Shown: positions 49,122-57,653 of the stretch, one piece after another
Numbering within the stretch: position 1 is the stretch's first letter
Layout: every line of letters starts with the position of its first letter
Source of the DNA: JBBQER01 sp052148155
GTDB lineage: Bacteria; Actinomycetota; Acidimicrobiia; IMCC26256; PALSA-610
Length of the DNA: 64,000 nt
Assembly (NCBI GenBank): GCA_052148155.1
Contig: JBKQIY010000163.1
Location: 1 to 64,000 of the forward strand
Direction: 5' to 3'
Translations under genes and position numbers: made by a program
Notes under the pieces: generated by a model
What the model was told of the DNA's origin: nothing
What the model saw: the letters and a program-made list of their open reading frames with translations, nothing else
Database searches by the model: none

Positions 49122-51629
49122 ATGGCGCGGGGGCAACTTCGTTTATATCTGGGCGCAGCCCCAGGCGTGGGGAAGACGTTCGCGATGCTCAACGAGGGTC
49201 GCCGACGCCACGACCGTGGCACCGACGTCGTCATCGGCATCGTCGAGACCCACGGGCGGGCGCGAACCGCCGAGCAGCTCGGCGACCTCGAGATCGTGCC
49301 GTTGCGCAAGGTCCACTACCGAGATGTCGATTTCGACGAGATGGACGTCGACGCAGTCCTCGCGCGGCGTCCTGACGTCGTGCTCGTCGACGAGCTCGCC
49401 CATACGAACATCACTGGTTCGAGAAACGACAAACGCTGGCAAGACGTCGAACAGCTCCTCGACGCCGGCCTGGACGTCATCTCGACCTTGAACATCCAGC
49501 ACCTCGAATCCGTCAACGACGTCGTCGAGCGCATCACCGGCGTGAAGCAGCGAGAAACCATCCCTGACGGGATCGTACGCACCGCCGACCAGATCGAACT
49601 CGTCGACATGACGCCCGAAGCGCTGCGGCGGCGAATGGCGCACGGCAACGTGTACAAGTCGGATCGGATCGACGCCGCGCTCGCCAACTACTTCCGTCCC
49701 GGCAACCTCGCGGCCCTACGAGAACTTGCGCTGTTGTGGCTCGCGGACCGCGTCGACGAAGGCCTCGAGAGCTACCGCGATCGTCACAACATCACCGAGC
49801 CGTGGGAGACCCGCGAGCGGGTGCTGGTGGCGATCACCGGCGCGCCCGGAACCGAGGCGCTCATCCGTCGGGCCGCGCGCATGGCGCAGCGATCCCACGG
49901 TGAACTGCTCGGCGTGCATGTGCGAAGCGACGACGGCCTCACCGGCGGCGGCCGCTCCGACGCCGTCGAGCGTCACCGTCAGCTCCTCACCGACCTCGGC
50001 GGCGAGTACCACGAGGTGATCGCCTCCGATATCGCGGCGGCGCTCGCGGAACTCGCTCGGGTCGAGAACTGCACACAGCTGGTACTCGGGGCGAGCGGCC
50101 GCTCCCGCTGGGCCGAACTGACGCGCGGTTCGGTGATCAACCGTGTGATCCGACTGTCCGGCCCGATCGACCTGCACGTCATTTCTCAAGACAAAGCCGG
50201 TGTACGCGTCCGCGATGAGCGACCACACCGGCCGCTCGTCGGGCGCGCGTCGGCGTTGTCGATGCGGCGGCGGCTGTCCGGACTCGCGGTCGGGGCCATC
50301 GGCCTGCCGGTGCTCACGATCTCCCTGTCGAGATTGCGGGGAGATCTCAACCTCGGCTCGGTGCTGTTGCTGTTCTTGTTGTTGATCGTCGCGACCGCGG
50401 CCACCGGCGGTCCGGTGCTCGCGATCGGCACCGCGGTCGCCGCGTTCTTGTGCGCTAACTACTACTTCACGCCGCCGATACACCGTTTCACGATCGAACG
50501 GCACGAGAACGTGCTCGCGTTGATCGTGTTCGTCGTCGTCGCGGGAGTCGTCAGTGCGTTCGTCGACGCGGCCGCTCGTCAAGCGCGCGACGCGGCGCGT
50601 GCCCGTGCTGATGCCGAGACGCTGGCCCGTCTGGCAGCCAACGTGCAACAGGACGACCCCCTCGCCGATCTCGTCGTGTTCGTACGGTCCTCGTTCGGAC
50701 TTGACGGCGCCAGCGTGCTCGCCCGCTCCGACGGGACATGGCACACCGAGGCCGGCGCCGGCCCCAACCCTCCCTCGTGTCCTGAAGATGCCAATCTCAC
50801 CTTGCCTCTCGGCGAAGATGTGGTGCTGGCATTGGTCGGAGGCCGGCTCACAGGCGCCGACCGGCAGGTGCTCAACGCATTCGCGGCCCAGCTGACCGGC
50901 GCCCGAGACCGGGCGCGTCTGTCGGAAGCCGCGGCGCAGGCCACCGAGCTGACCCAGGCCAACGAGTTGCGCACCGCGCTGCTCCAAGCCGTTTCCCACG
51001 ACCTGCGCACGCCGCTCGCGTCGATCAAGGCGTCGGCGTCGAGCCTGCGTCAACCCGATATCGAATGGTCGAAACAGGACGAGGCCGAATTTCTCCAGAC
51101 GATCGAGGAAGAAACCGACCGGCTGACGGCACTGGTATCGAACCTGCTCGACATGAGCCGCTTGCAGGCCGGTGTGCTGCAGCCGACGCTACGACCCGTG
51201 AACCTTGAAGAGGTCGTCCCGGCCGCGATTGCCAGCTTGGGTGAGCGAGCGTACGGCGTCGTGTACGACGTGCCCGAGCGGCTCAGTCCGGTACGTGCCG
51301 ATGCCGCGTTGCTCGAACGGGTCGTCGCGAACCTGGTCGAGAACGCGATGCGATGGTCGCCCGGAGACCGCCCCGCGCGCGTCACTGCCGGCCGCGTGCA
51401 CGATCGGGTCGACCTGCGGGTCATCGACCACGGTCCGGGGATCGCGGCCGGCTCGCGCGAGCAGGTGTTTCAGCCCTTCCAACGGCTCGGCGACCGGGGC
51501 GGTACCGGAGTCGGGCTCGGCCTCGCGGTCGCGCGGGGCTTCGTACGCGCGATGGAAGGTGAGTTGTTGATCGAAGACACCCCCGACGGAGGCACGACCG
51601 CGGTCGTCAGCCTCGGAGTCGCTCCGTGA
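49122..51629 (+). CDS. kdpD: KdpD-type sensor histidine kinase
   Basis: The 835-residue kinase has the full KdpD plan: an N-terminal KdpD domain with Walker A GAAPGVGKT (about 11-19) and DVVLVDELAHTN; a universal-stress-protein-like domain at about 225-355; four closely spaced helices (DUF4118; about 385-490) with ANYYFTPPIHRFTI; a GAF-like stretch; and a C-terminal kinase with the phospho-acceptor HDLRTPLASIK (about 626-636), N box NLVENAMRWSPGD, G1 DHGPGIA and G2 GVGLGLA. It overlaps kdpE by GTGA. In known systems it senses K+ supply and turgor, but no kdpFABC genes are in this window. Confidence 0.93.
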   Translation: MARGQLRLYLGAAPGVGKTFAMLNEGRRRHDRGTDVVIGIVETHGRARTAEQLGDLEIVPLRKVHYRDVDFDEMDVDAVLARRPDVVLVDELAHTNITGSRNDKRWQDVEQLLDAGLDVISTLNIQHLESVNDVVERITGVKQRETIPDGIVRTADQIELVDMTPEALRRRMAHGNVYKSDRIDAALANYFRPGNLAALRELALLWLADRVDEGLESYRDRHNITEPWETRERVLVAITGAPGTEALIRRAARMAQRSHGELLGVHVRSDDGLTGGGRSDAVERHRQLLTDLGGEYHEVIASDIAAALAELARVENCTQLVLGASGRSRWAELTRGSVINRVIRLSGPIDLHVISQDKAGVRVRDERPHRPLVGRASALSMRRRLSGLAVGAIGLPVLTISLSRLRGDLNLGSVLLLFLLLIVATAATGGPVLAIGTAVAAFLCANYYFTPPIHRFTIERHENVLALIVFVVVAGVVSAFVDAAARQARDAARARADAETLARLAANVQQDDPLADLVVFVRSSFGLDGASVLARSDGTWHTEAGAGPNPPSCPEDANLTLPLGEDVVLALVGGRLTGADRQVLNAFAAQLTGARDRARLSEAAAQATELTQANELRTALLQAVSHDLRTPLASIKASASSLRQPDIEWSKQDEAEFLQTIEEETDRLTALVSNLLDMSRLQAGVLQPTLRPVNLEEVVPAAIASLGERAYGVVYDVPERLSPVRADAALLERVVANLVENAMRWSPGDRPARVTAGRVHDRVDLRVIDHGPGIAAGSREQVFQPFQRLGDRGGTGVGLGLAVARGFVRAMEGELLIEDTPDGGTTAVVSLGVAP

Positions 51630-52318
51630 CCCTCGTGCTCGCCGTCGACGACGAACCGCAGCTCCTGCGCGCGTTGATCACCAACATGCGCGCGCGCGGC
51701 TACGACGTCGACGGTGCAACAACTGGTGAAATCGCGCTCGAGATGGCCGCGCGCCGCCATCCCGACGTCGTCGTGCTCGATCTCGGACTCCCCGCGCTCA
51801 GTGGCATCGACGTGATCCACGGTCTGCGAGGCTGGAGCGACGTTCCCATCATCGTGCTCTCCGCTCGCGACGCCGAACGAGACAAGATCGCCGCGCTCGA
51901 CGCCGGCGCCGACGACTACGTCACCAAGCCGTTCGGGATGGGCGAGCTGCTCGCACGCGTCCGTGCCGCGCTCCGGCGAGGTGCACCAGCAACTGAGGAG
52001 GCGACCGTCGCGACTGGGGCGTTCACGATCGACCTCGCGGCCAAACGTGTCACCAATGCCGGTGGCGAAGTGCGCCTCACGCCAACCGAGTGGCATCTCG
52101 TCGAGGTGCTGGTGCGCAATGCCGGCAAGCTGGTGACGCAGGGCGCGCTGCTCCGCGAGGTGTGGGGACCGGAGTACGGAACTGAAACCAACTACCTGCG
52201 GGTGTATATGGCGCATATCCGGCGCAAGCTCGAACCTGATCCAGCCAACCCGCGCTTTTTCATCACCGAGCCCGGCATGGGCTACCGCTTCGAAGATCCC
52301 GAACGGATCGACTCTTAG
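51626..52318 (+). CDS. kdpE: KdpE-like OmpR-family response regulator
   Basis: The 230-residue regulator has the receiver pocket VDDEPQ, phospho-acceptor Asp in VVVLDLGLPALSG (about 52), VLSARDAERDK and Lys in DYVTKPFGMGELLAR (about 102). The winged-helix DNA-binding domain has LTPTEWHLVEVLVRNAGKLVTQ and YLRVYMAHIRRKLEPDP. GTG 51626 overlaps the kdpD stop. Thirty-three bases separate its stop from the ferric-reductase-like gene, where 11-bp-spaced direct repeats are a possible target for it. Confidence 0.93.
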   Translation: MTLVLAVDDEPQLLRALITNMRARGYDVDGATTGEIALEMAARRHPDVVVLDLGLPALSGIDVIHGLRGWSDVPIIVLSARDAERDKIAALDAGADDYVTKPFGMGELLARVRAALRRGAPATEEATVATGAFTIDLAAKRVTNAGGEVRLTPTEWHLVEVLVRNAGKLVTQGALLREVWGPEYGTETNYLRVYMAHIRRKLEPDPANPRFFITEPGMGYRFEDPERIDS

Positions 52319-52345
52319 TTTTCTCTTAACCGCGCGGACGAGAAT
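52312..52345 (+). promoter_or_regulatory. CTCTTA direct repeats and -10 of the reductase operon
   Basis: CTCTTAG (52312-52318) and CTCTTAA (52323-52329) start exactly 11 bases apart, one helical turn. OmpR/PhoB-type regulators bind such tandem sites. They lie where a -35 would be for GAGAAT (52340-52345), which is six bases before GTG 52352. This is the layout of class II activation on a leaderless message. Confidence 0.5.
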
Positions 52346-52351
52346 CGGTCC

Positions 52352-53743
52352 GTGACGACAGCGGCCCCTGTGCAGGCGTCCCTCGTCGCACCACAGGCGC
52401 GATCGGCGGCGCGAGCTCGTACGTCGGACCGCGCATTTCTCGTCGTCGTCGTGGTCGTCGTCAATGCGGTCGTGACCCTCGGTCTGTGGTTGCGTCACGG
52501 TGATCTGCACGCCGTCAACGGTCCCGGCGGCGTCGCGATCGCGGCCGGACAACTCACCGCGCTGGCCGGAACCGACGCGGTGCTGATCCAGCTCCTGTTG
52601 ATGGCGCGGGTTCCGTGGCTCGAACGTCAGGTCGGGCTCGACCGTCTCGCGGTGTGGCATCGTTGGAACGGCTTCGCAGCGGTGTGGCTCCTGGTCGGCC
52701 ACGCGGTGCTCACGACCCTCGGGTATGCCCAAAGCAGCCACGTGTCGCTGGTCTCGGAGACCCGCGACCTGGTTGCCCACTCTCCCGACGTGTTGATGGC
52801 CATCGTCGGCCTCGTCCTGCTCATCGCGGTCGGGGTTTCATCGGCGCGTGCGGCACGCCGAAAACTGTCGCGGGAGACGTGGTATTCGATCCATCTGTAC
52901 GCCTACCTCGGCGTCGCGCTCTCGTTCGCGCATCAACTTGCGGTCGGGACCGACTTCAGCGGCGATCCGATCGCCCGGGCGTGGTGGGTTTCGCTCTACG
53001 TCGTCGTCTTCGGCTCCGTTTTCGTCTGGCGAGTGGGATGGCCGCTGTGGTTCAACGCACGGCATGCGCTACGCGTTCGAGAAGTCAAGAGTGAGGCTCC
53101 CGGCGTCGTGTCGATCTATTTGAGTGGGCGCCGGCTCGAGATGCTCGACGCGCAATCCGGACAGTTCTTCCTCTGGCGCTTTCTCACACCGGACCGCTGG
53201 TGGAAGGCACATCCGTTCTCGCTGTCGGCGGCCCCGAACAAACGGAGCGTTCGCATCACCGTCAAGGACCTCGGCGACGACACCCGAAGTCTCCAACGCG
53301 TCCGTCCAGGCACGCGAGTGTTCGCCGAAGGACCGTACGGGACATTCACCGCGCATCGCCGCACTCGCCGCAAGGTGCTGCTCATCGCTGGCGGGATCGG
53401 CATCACGCCACTGCGGGCCCTCCTCGCGTCGATGCCAGCTTCGCCGGGCGATCTCACCCTGCTCTACCGTGCCGTGTCAGCCGACGACGTGATCTTCAAA
53501 GATGAGCTTGCGCAGCTCGGAGCGCGTCGCGGAATCGTGCTCCACGCCCTGCTCGGAGACGAAATCGGCGATGATCGAACCGATCAGCTCGGCGTGACGG
53601 CGATCACCCGGCTCGTACCCGATGTCGAATCGCGCGACGTCTTCGTATGCGGCCCACCCGGTCTGGTCGATGCTGTACGACGCCGGCTCCGGCTGATCGG
53701 CGTTCCTGCTGCGCAAATCCACTTCGAGCGGTTCGAGTTTTGA
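52352..53743 (+). CDS. Ferric-reductase-like flavocytochrome
   Basis: The 463-residue protein has an N-terminal membrane domain of about six helices with paired histidines (WHRWNGFAAVWLLVGHAVL at about 108-126, HLYAYLGVALSFAHQLAVG at about 189-207) that fit two b-type haems. A cytoplasmic FAD/NAD(P)H half follows, with HPFSLSAAPN (FAD), LLIAGGIGITPLRALL (pyridine nucleotide) and VFVCGPPGLV. It resembles ferric reductase, NADPH oxidase and YedZ-like electron carriers that pass cytosolic electrons across the membrane. The next two genes give an exported FMN protein and its flavin transferase, a likely electron acceptor. GTG 52352 fits the leaderless promoter. Confidence 0.9.
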   Translation: MTTAAPVQASLVAPQARSAARARTSDRAFLVVVVVVVNAVVTLGLWLRHGDLHAVNGPGGVAIAAGQLTALAGTDAVLIQLLLMARVPWLERQVGLDRLAVWHRWNGFAAVWLLVGHAVLTTLGYAQSSHVSLVSETRDLVAHSPDVLMAIVGLVLLIAVGVSSARAARRKLSRETWYSIHLYAYLGVALSFAHQLAVGTDFSGDPIARAWWVSLYVVVFGSVFVWRVGWPLWFNARHALRVREVKSEAPGVVSIYLSGRRLEMLDAQSGQFFLWRFLTPDRWWKAHPFSLSAAPNKRSVRITVKDLGDDTRSLQRVRPGTRVFAEGPYGTFTAHRRTRRKVLLIAGGIGITPLRALLASMPASPGDLTLLYRAVSADDVIFKDELAQLGARRGIVLHALLGDEIGDDRTDQLGVTAITRLVPDVESRDVFVCGPPGLVDAVRRRLRLIGVPAAQIHFERFEF

Positions 53744-53757
53744 GGAGGATGTACCCG

Positions 53758-54300
53758 GTGCGACGCGTCGTCACGGTCATCGTTGCCACCATCGCCGGCA
53801 TTGTGCTCCTCGCGTCGTTCCACACCTCTCCGGGCGTCGCGACCCGACCAGTCGCCCGAGGACGTCCCGCGTTGCAGCCACCCGCGGGTGGGACGCCGCC
53901 GACAAGCGGGACGCGATCGGGCACGAGCGGGCCGGTGTCACCGGCGACCAATCCCGGAACGAATCCGGCGCCCAACGCGACCGGACGCCCTCCGGCGACG
54001 GCGTCACCCCCAACCACTCCCGCGTCGCGCACCGTCGTCGGCCCGGTCGTGTCGAACCAATACGGCGACGTGCAGGTCGAGGTCGTGGTCCGTGACGGCC
54101 AACTAGAAGACGTCGAGGCGCTCGAACTTCCATCCGACCGCCAGCGGTCCCGGTACATCAACAGCATCGCCGGTCCCGAACTGCGCCAAGAGGCATTGCA
54201 GGCGCGCAGCGCCAACATCGACGTGATCAGCGGCGCGACCTACACGAGTCAGAGCTACGCGCAGTCGCTGCAAAGCGCACTCGATCAGGCCGGAATATGA
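53758..54300 (+). CDS. Exported FMN-binding domain protein
   Basis: The 180-residue protein has a signal anchor (about 3-22), an about 75-residue Pro/Thr/Gly-rich linker, and an FMN_bind domain at about 100-180. The motif VISGATYTS (about 159-167) contains the Thr that ApbE loads with covalent FMN. AGGAGG lies nine bases before GTG 53758, whereas ATG 53749 has no usable spacing. It sits 14 bases after the flavocytochrome gene and overlaps apbE, so it is probably the extracytoplasmic electron acceptor or carrier. Confidence 0.88.
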   Translation: MRRVVTVIVATIAGIVLLASFHTSPGVATRPVARGRPALQPPAGGTPPTSGTRSGTSGPVSPATNPGTNPAPNATGRPPATASPPTTPASRTVVGPVVSNQYGDVQVEVVVRDGQLEDVEALELPSDRQRSRYINSIAGPELRQEALQARSANIDVISGATYTSQSYAQSLQSALDQAGI

Positions 54301-55094
54301 ACCGCAAGACCGTCGACCGTCCAACGCGACGGGTCGAGCCGATGTGGGGAACCATGATCAGCCTGTTCGTACTCGACCCCGTCGACCCGGCCGTCATCGA
54401 CGACGTCTTCGGTTGGTTCCAACGGGTCGACGACCTGTTCAGCACCTGGCGCGCTGACAGCGAGATCAGCCGAATCGGACGCGGCGAGCTAACCGCCGCG
54501 CATGCAAGCCCAGAAGTGCGCGAGGTCCTCGCGCTCTGTGAGCAGATGAAACACGCGACGTGCGGCGCGTTCGACATCGCGGTCGGCGCCGACGCAGATA
54601 TCGAACCCCGCCCTGGACTCGCGCCACTCGACCCGTCCGGTCTGGTCAAAGGCTGGGCGCTCGAACGAGCCGTCGACCGACTCGCAAGCGGTGGCGTCTC
54701 CCACCTTGCGCTCAACGCCGGAGGCGACGTCGTCGTACGCGGAGGTGTCGGCGATGACCGGCCATGGCGGATCGGTATTCAGCACCCCTGGCGCCACGAC
54801 CGCGTCGCCGACGTCGTCTGGGTCACGAGCGGCGCGGTGGCGACCTCGGGTCGCGCTGAACGCGGCGACCACGTCATCGATCCCCGCAGCCGACGGCCGG
54901 CGCAGGGGCTGATGTCGGCCACGGTCGTCGGGACCGACCTCGCGATCGCGGATGCGCTCGCAACCGCGGCCGTCGCCGTCGGGTCGATCGCGGCGCCGTG
55001 GCTGACCGGCCGTTCCGACACCCAGGCGTTGGCCATCACCGACGCGGGTGCCGTCGTCACGACCTTCGGCTTCGACGAATACCGCTCCAGGTGA
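54297..55094 (+). CDS. apbE: FAD:protein FMN transferase
   Basis: This 265-residue ApbE-family enzyme moves FMN from FAD to a Thr in exported flavoproteins. Visible are MWGTMISLFV, DDLFSTWRADSEISRIG, the GLVKGWALERAV region, NAGGDVVVRGG (about 139-149), SGRAERGDHVIDPRS and the metal-binding TDLAIADALATAAVAVG. No lipobox or signal peptide is obvious, so it may act in the cytoplasm or remain anchored otherwise. ATGA overlap with the FMN-binding gene matches an enzyme-substrate pair. Confidence 0.93.
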   Translation: MNRKTVDRPTRRVEPMWGTMISLFVLDPVDPAVIDDVFGWFQRVDDLFSTWRADSEISRIGRGELTAAHASPEVREVLALCEQMKHATCGAFDIAVGADADIEPRPGLAPLDPSGLVKGWALERAVDRLASGGVSHLALNAGGDVVVRGGVGDDRPWRIGIQHPWRHDRVADVVWVTSGAVATSGRAERGDHVIDPRSRRPAQGLMSATVVGTDLAIADALATAAVAVGSIAAPWLTGRSDTQALAITDAGAVVTTFGFDEYRSR

Positions 55095-55144
55095 CTTCCT
55101 GGCGCGGAGCGCGACATTCGCCCGGCGGTTCACAGGAGATCCAC

Positions 55145-55195
55145 ATGCGAAACCGCGCTGGCTCCGAGTTTTCTGTGGTCTTCTATGGACCTTGA
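55145..55195 (+). CDS. 16-codon leader peptide before the Gly-rich lipoprotein
   Basis: ATG 55145 has the excellent AGGAG site that the following lipoprotein lacks. It encodes a 16-residue peptide (MRNRAGSEFSVVFYGP) whose TGA overlaps TTG 55192 as TTGA. The most likely role is translational coupling or attenuation. A frameshifted former N-terminus of the lipoprotein is the alternative. Confidence 0.4.
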   Translation: MRNRAGSEFSVVFYGP

Positions 55196-55785
55196 GAAAA
55201 CTCTCCGCCCCCATCATCGCGGTCCTTGCCGCTGCCACCCTCGCTGCCTGCGGTGGCAGCTCAAAAGCGAACACCGCGGCCACGACTCCCTCGTCGACGA
55301 CCGTCGTCGCCGGCGCAGCCGGCACCGGAGGCTTCGCGGCCTTCACCACGTGCCTCAAGCAGCACGGCGTCACCCTCCCAGCCGGATTCGGCGGCGGCCG
55401 GCGCGGCGGTTCCGGATTCCGCGGAGGTTCCGGCGGTCGCGGCGGCGGCTTCTTCGGTGGTGGCGGTGCGGGGCTGCCGTCCGCGGACCAGACGGCGCTC
55501 AGCGCATGCCGATCGAAGCTACCGACCGGCGGGTTCGGCCGCGGGTTCGCCGGCGGTGCCAGCGCAACGCAGATCAAGGCGTACATGTCGTGCCTGAGCC
55601 AAAACGGTGTGAAGGTACCGACTACGACCTCGACGCCCGCAGGCGCAGGAGGTTCCGGCTTCCGAGGCTTCGGCGCCCTGCGCGGCCTGCGCACCGATCC
55701 CCACTACGCGGCCGCGAGCAAGATCTGCGCGCCGTTGCTGCCCGCCCGCGGCGCGACGACGACCACGACAGCAGCAGCCGGCTGA
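55192..55785 (+). CDS. Gly-rich lipoprotein with duplicated Cys modules
   Basis: The 197-residue protein starts LRKLSAPIIAVLAAATLAAC, a clear lipoprotein signal with the lipidated Cys at 20. The mature part has two similar modules: TCLKQHGVTLPAG ... ACRSKLP and SCLSQNGVKVPT ... KICAPLLP, separated by tracts of Gly, Phe and Arg. The start is TTG, overlapping the leader-peptide stop. Proteins of this kind accompany MacAB-like transporters in related actinobacteria as far as I recall. Function is unknown; the paired Cys residues suggest disulphides or metal binding. Confidence 0.75.
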   Translation: MRKLSAPIIAVLAAATLAACGGSSKANTAATTPSSTTVVAGAAGTGGFAAFTTCLKQHGVTLPAGFGGGRRGGSGFRGGSGGRGGGFFGGGGAGLPSADQTALSACRSKLPTGGFGRGFAGGASATQIKAYMSCLSQNGVKVPTTTSTPAGAGGSGFRGFGALRGLRTDPHYAAASKICAPLLPARGATTTTTAAAG

Positions 55786-55794
55786 CCAGTCCAC

Positions 55795-55816
55795 CTGCTG
55801 ATCAGCCCATCAGCAG
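55795..55816 (+). terminator. Hairpin between lipoprotein and adaptor genes
   Basis: CTGCTGAT and ATCAGCAG form a perfect eight-bp stem around six bases in the 83-base gap. It may partly terminate or set relative expression. Confidence 0.5.
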
Positions 55817-55868
55817 CACGGCCCGGTCGCGTCCAATCGAATCAGCGCAAAAGAACCGGTGAGGTGAC

Positions 55869-57653
55869 ATGCGCAAGCGGCTCTTCCTGAACGGGATTCT
55901 CGCGCTCGTCGTGCTCGCGGCGGCGGTCGGGACGTACTTCACCGTCCGCTCCACGAAGAGTTCGGCATCGACGACGCAGATCTATGCGACAGCGACCCGG
56001 GCCAACGTATTGTCGAGCGTCACGTCGACCGGCAACGTCGAGGCGCCGACGGATCTGTCGCTGTCGTTTCAGCAGTCCGGCCAGGTCACCTCCATTCTGG
56101 TGTCGGTCGGACAGCACGTCGTCGCGAATCAGGCGCTCGCCACCGTCGACGACACCGCAGACGCAATGGCACTGTCGTCCGCGCAAGCTGGCCTCACGTC
56201 GGCGCAGGCCAGCCTCGCGGGCTTGATACAGGGGGAGACGCCGATCGAACGCCAGCAAGACGCCATGGGCGTCGTCGCGGCCAGTCAAGGCATCACCCAG
56301 GCGCAGCAGGGCGTCACCGACGCCCAGCAGAGCGCGGCCGCCGACTCGGCGAAATTCCAAGCTTCCGTCACCCAGGCGCAGCAGGCGGTCACCGCCGCGC
56401 AGTCGAATCTGACATCGGCGCAGAACGCCGTCCAGCAGGCAGAGAGCGCGTTGTCGACACTGCAGGCGACGGCTGATCCTGGACATCCGATCGGAGCGTC
56501 GACGGACGCGTTGACGACCCGATACGAAATCGTCCAGGCGCACTGCCCCACACCCGCGACGCCCGGTTCGACCTACGACGGCGTCGAGTGCGCACAGGTC
56601 TCCAACCTCTTGAACTTCGTCAAGGGCGTGCAGTCGGCGCAGTCGAGCGTGACCCAAGCCCAAAGTGCTGTCACGCAAGCGCAAGCCGGGCTGACCAGCG
56701 CGACGCAAGCGCAGTCGAGCGGCGAGATGCAGGACCAACAGTCGATACAGAAGGCACAAGATCAACTCACGACCGCGCAGACCCAGTACCAGACGACGTT
56801 GGTGGGCAATGCGGTCAAGCAATCGCCGCCGTTGCCGGCGCAGCTCGCTCAGTCGCAGGCGTCGATCGTCTCGGCCCAAGCTCAGTTGCAAACCGCGCAG
56901 AAGAACCTGAGCGAGACGACGCTACGCGCCCCGGTCGCCGGTGTCGTCGCGGCCGTTAACGGCCTCGTCGGTCAGCAGTCGGGCAGCGGCGGCGGCGGTT
57001 CGTCGTCCTCGTCATCATCGGGCGGCTCGAGCGCGTCGTCGGGTGCGTCGTCTTCTTCTGCTTCGTCATCGTCGAGTTCGGCGTTTATCGAGCTGACTGA
57101 CGTGAACCTCCTCGAAGTCAAGGTCGGCTTCACCGAAACCGACGCGCCGAACGTGCACGTCGGGCAGGCCGCCACCATCACCCTCGACGCGTTACCGAAC
57201 CAGACGTTCACCGGCCACGTGATCGAACTCGACACCGACTCGACACTCGTGAGCAACGTCGTCACCTATTACGCGCTGATCTCGTTCGACACCACACCCA
57301 CAGGCGTGAAGCCGGGCATGACGGCATCGGTCAACGTCGTGCTCCAGAACGTCAACGACGCGATCACATTGCCGACTTCGGCAGTGTCGACGACGGGGAC
57401 AACCGAAACCGTGACCGTCAAGGCCAAGGACGGGACCGTCAGTTCGAAACTGATCACGATCGGGCTGCGCGGTGACAATGCGGTGCAGATCATCAGCGGT
57501 CTCAACGTCGGCGACCAGGTCGTGGAGACCTCGACCGCTTCGACAGGATCGAGTTCGATCCTCGGACGCTTCGGCGGTGGCGGCCTGGGCGGTGGCGGCC
57601 TCGGTGGTGGCGGCCTCGGTGGCGGTGGCGGTGGCGGCCGCGGCGGCGGATGA
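55869..57653 (+). CDS. MacA/HlyD-type transport adaptor with Ser/Gly insert
   Basis: The 594-residue adaptor has an N-terminal anchor (about 5-25), a first biotinyl-lipoyl half (VTSTGNVEAPTDLSL), a long Gln/Ala-rich coiled-coil hairpin (about 100-340), a second lipoyl half (TTLRAPVAGVVAAVNGLVGQ), then a Ser/Gly low-complexity insert of about 38 residues, a beta-barrel and a membrane-proximal domain. The tail is a pure Gly-rich stretch with three GGGGL units encoded by 15-bp DNA repeats. GAGGTG precedes ATG 55869. ATGA overlap couples it to the ABC ATPase. It should link the MacB-like pump to export substrates. Confidence 0.88.
   Translation: MRKRLFLNGILALVVLAAAVGTYFTVRSTKSSASTTQIYATATRANVLSSVTSTGNVEAPTDLSLSFQQSGQVTSILVSVGQHVVANQALATVDDTADAMALSSAQAGLTSAQASLAGLIQGETPIERQQDAMGVVAASQGITQAQQGVTDAQQSAAADSAKFQASVTQAQQAVTAAQSNLTSAQNAVQQAESALSTLQATADPGHPIGASTDALTTRYEIVQAHCPTPATPGSTYDGVECAQVSNLLNFVKGVQSAQSSVTQAQSAVTQAQAGLTSATQAQSSGEMQDQQSIQKAQDQLTTAQTQYQTTLVGNAVKQSPPLPAQLAQSQASIVSAQAQLQTAQKNLSETTLRAPVAGVVAAVNGLVGQQSGSGGGGSSSSSSSGGSSASSGASSSSASSSSSSAFIELTDVNLLEVKVGFTETDAPNVHVGQAATITLDALPNQTFTGHVIELDTDSTLVSNVVTYYALISFDTTPTGVKPGMTASVNVVLQNVNDAITLPTSAVSTTGTTETVTVKAKDGTVSSKLITIGLRGDNAVQIISGLNVGDQVVETSTASTGSSSILGRFGGGGLGGGGLGGGGLGGGGGGGRGGG
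57571..57650 (+). repeat. 15-bp GGGGL-coding tandem repeats at the adaptor 3' end
   Basis: The unit GGCGGTGGCGGCCTG recurs three times with small changes, then degenerates to GGCGGT triplets up to the stop. Slippage here would alter the tail or the reading frame across the ATGA overlap with the ATPase gene. Confidence 0.75.
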
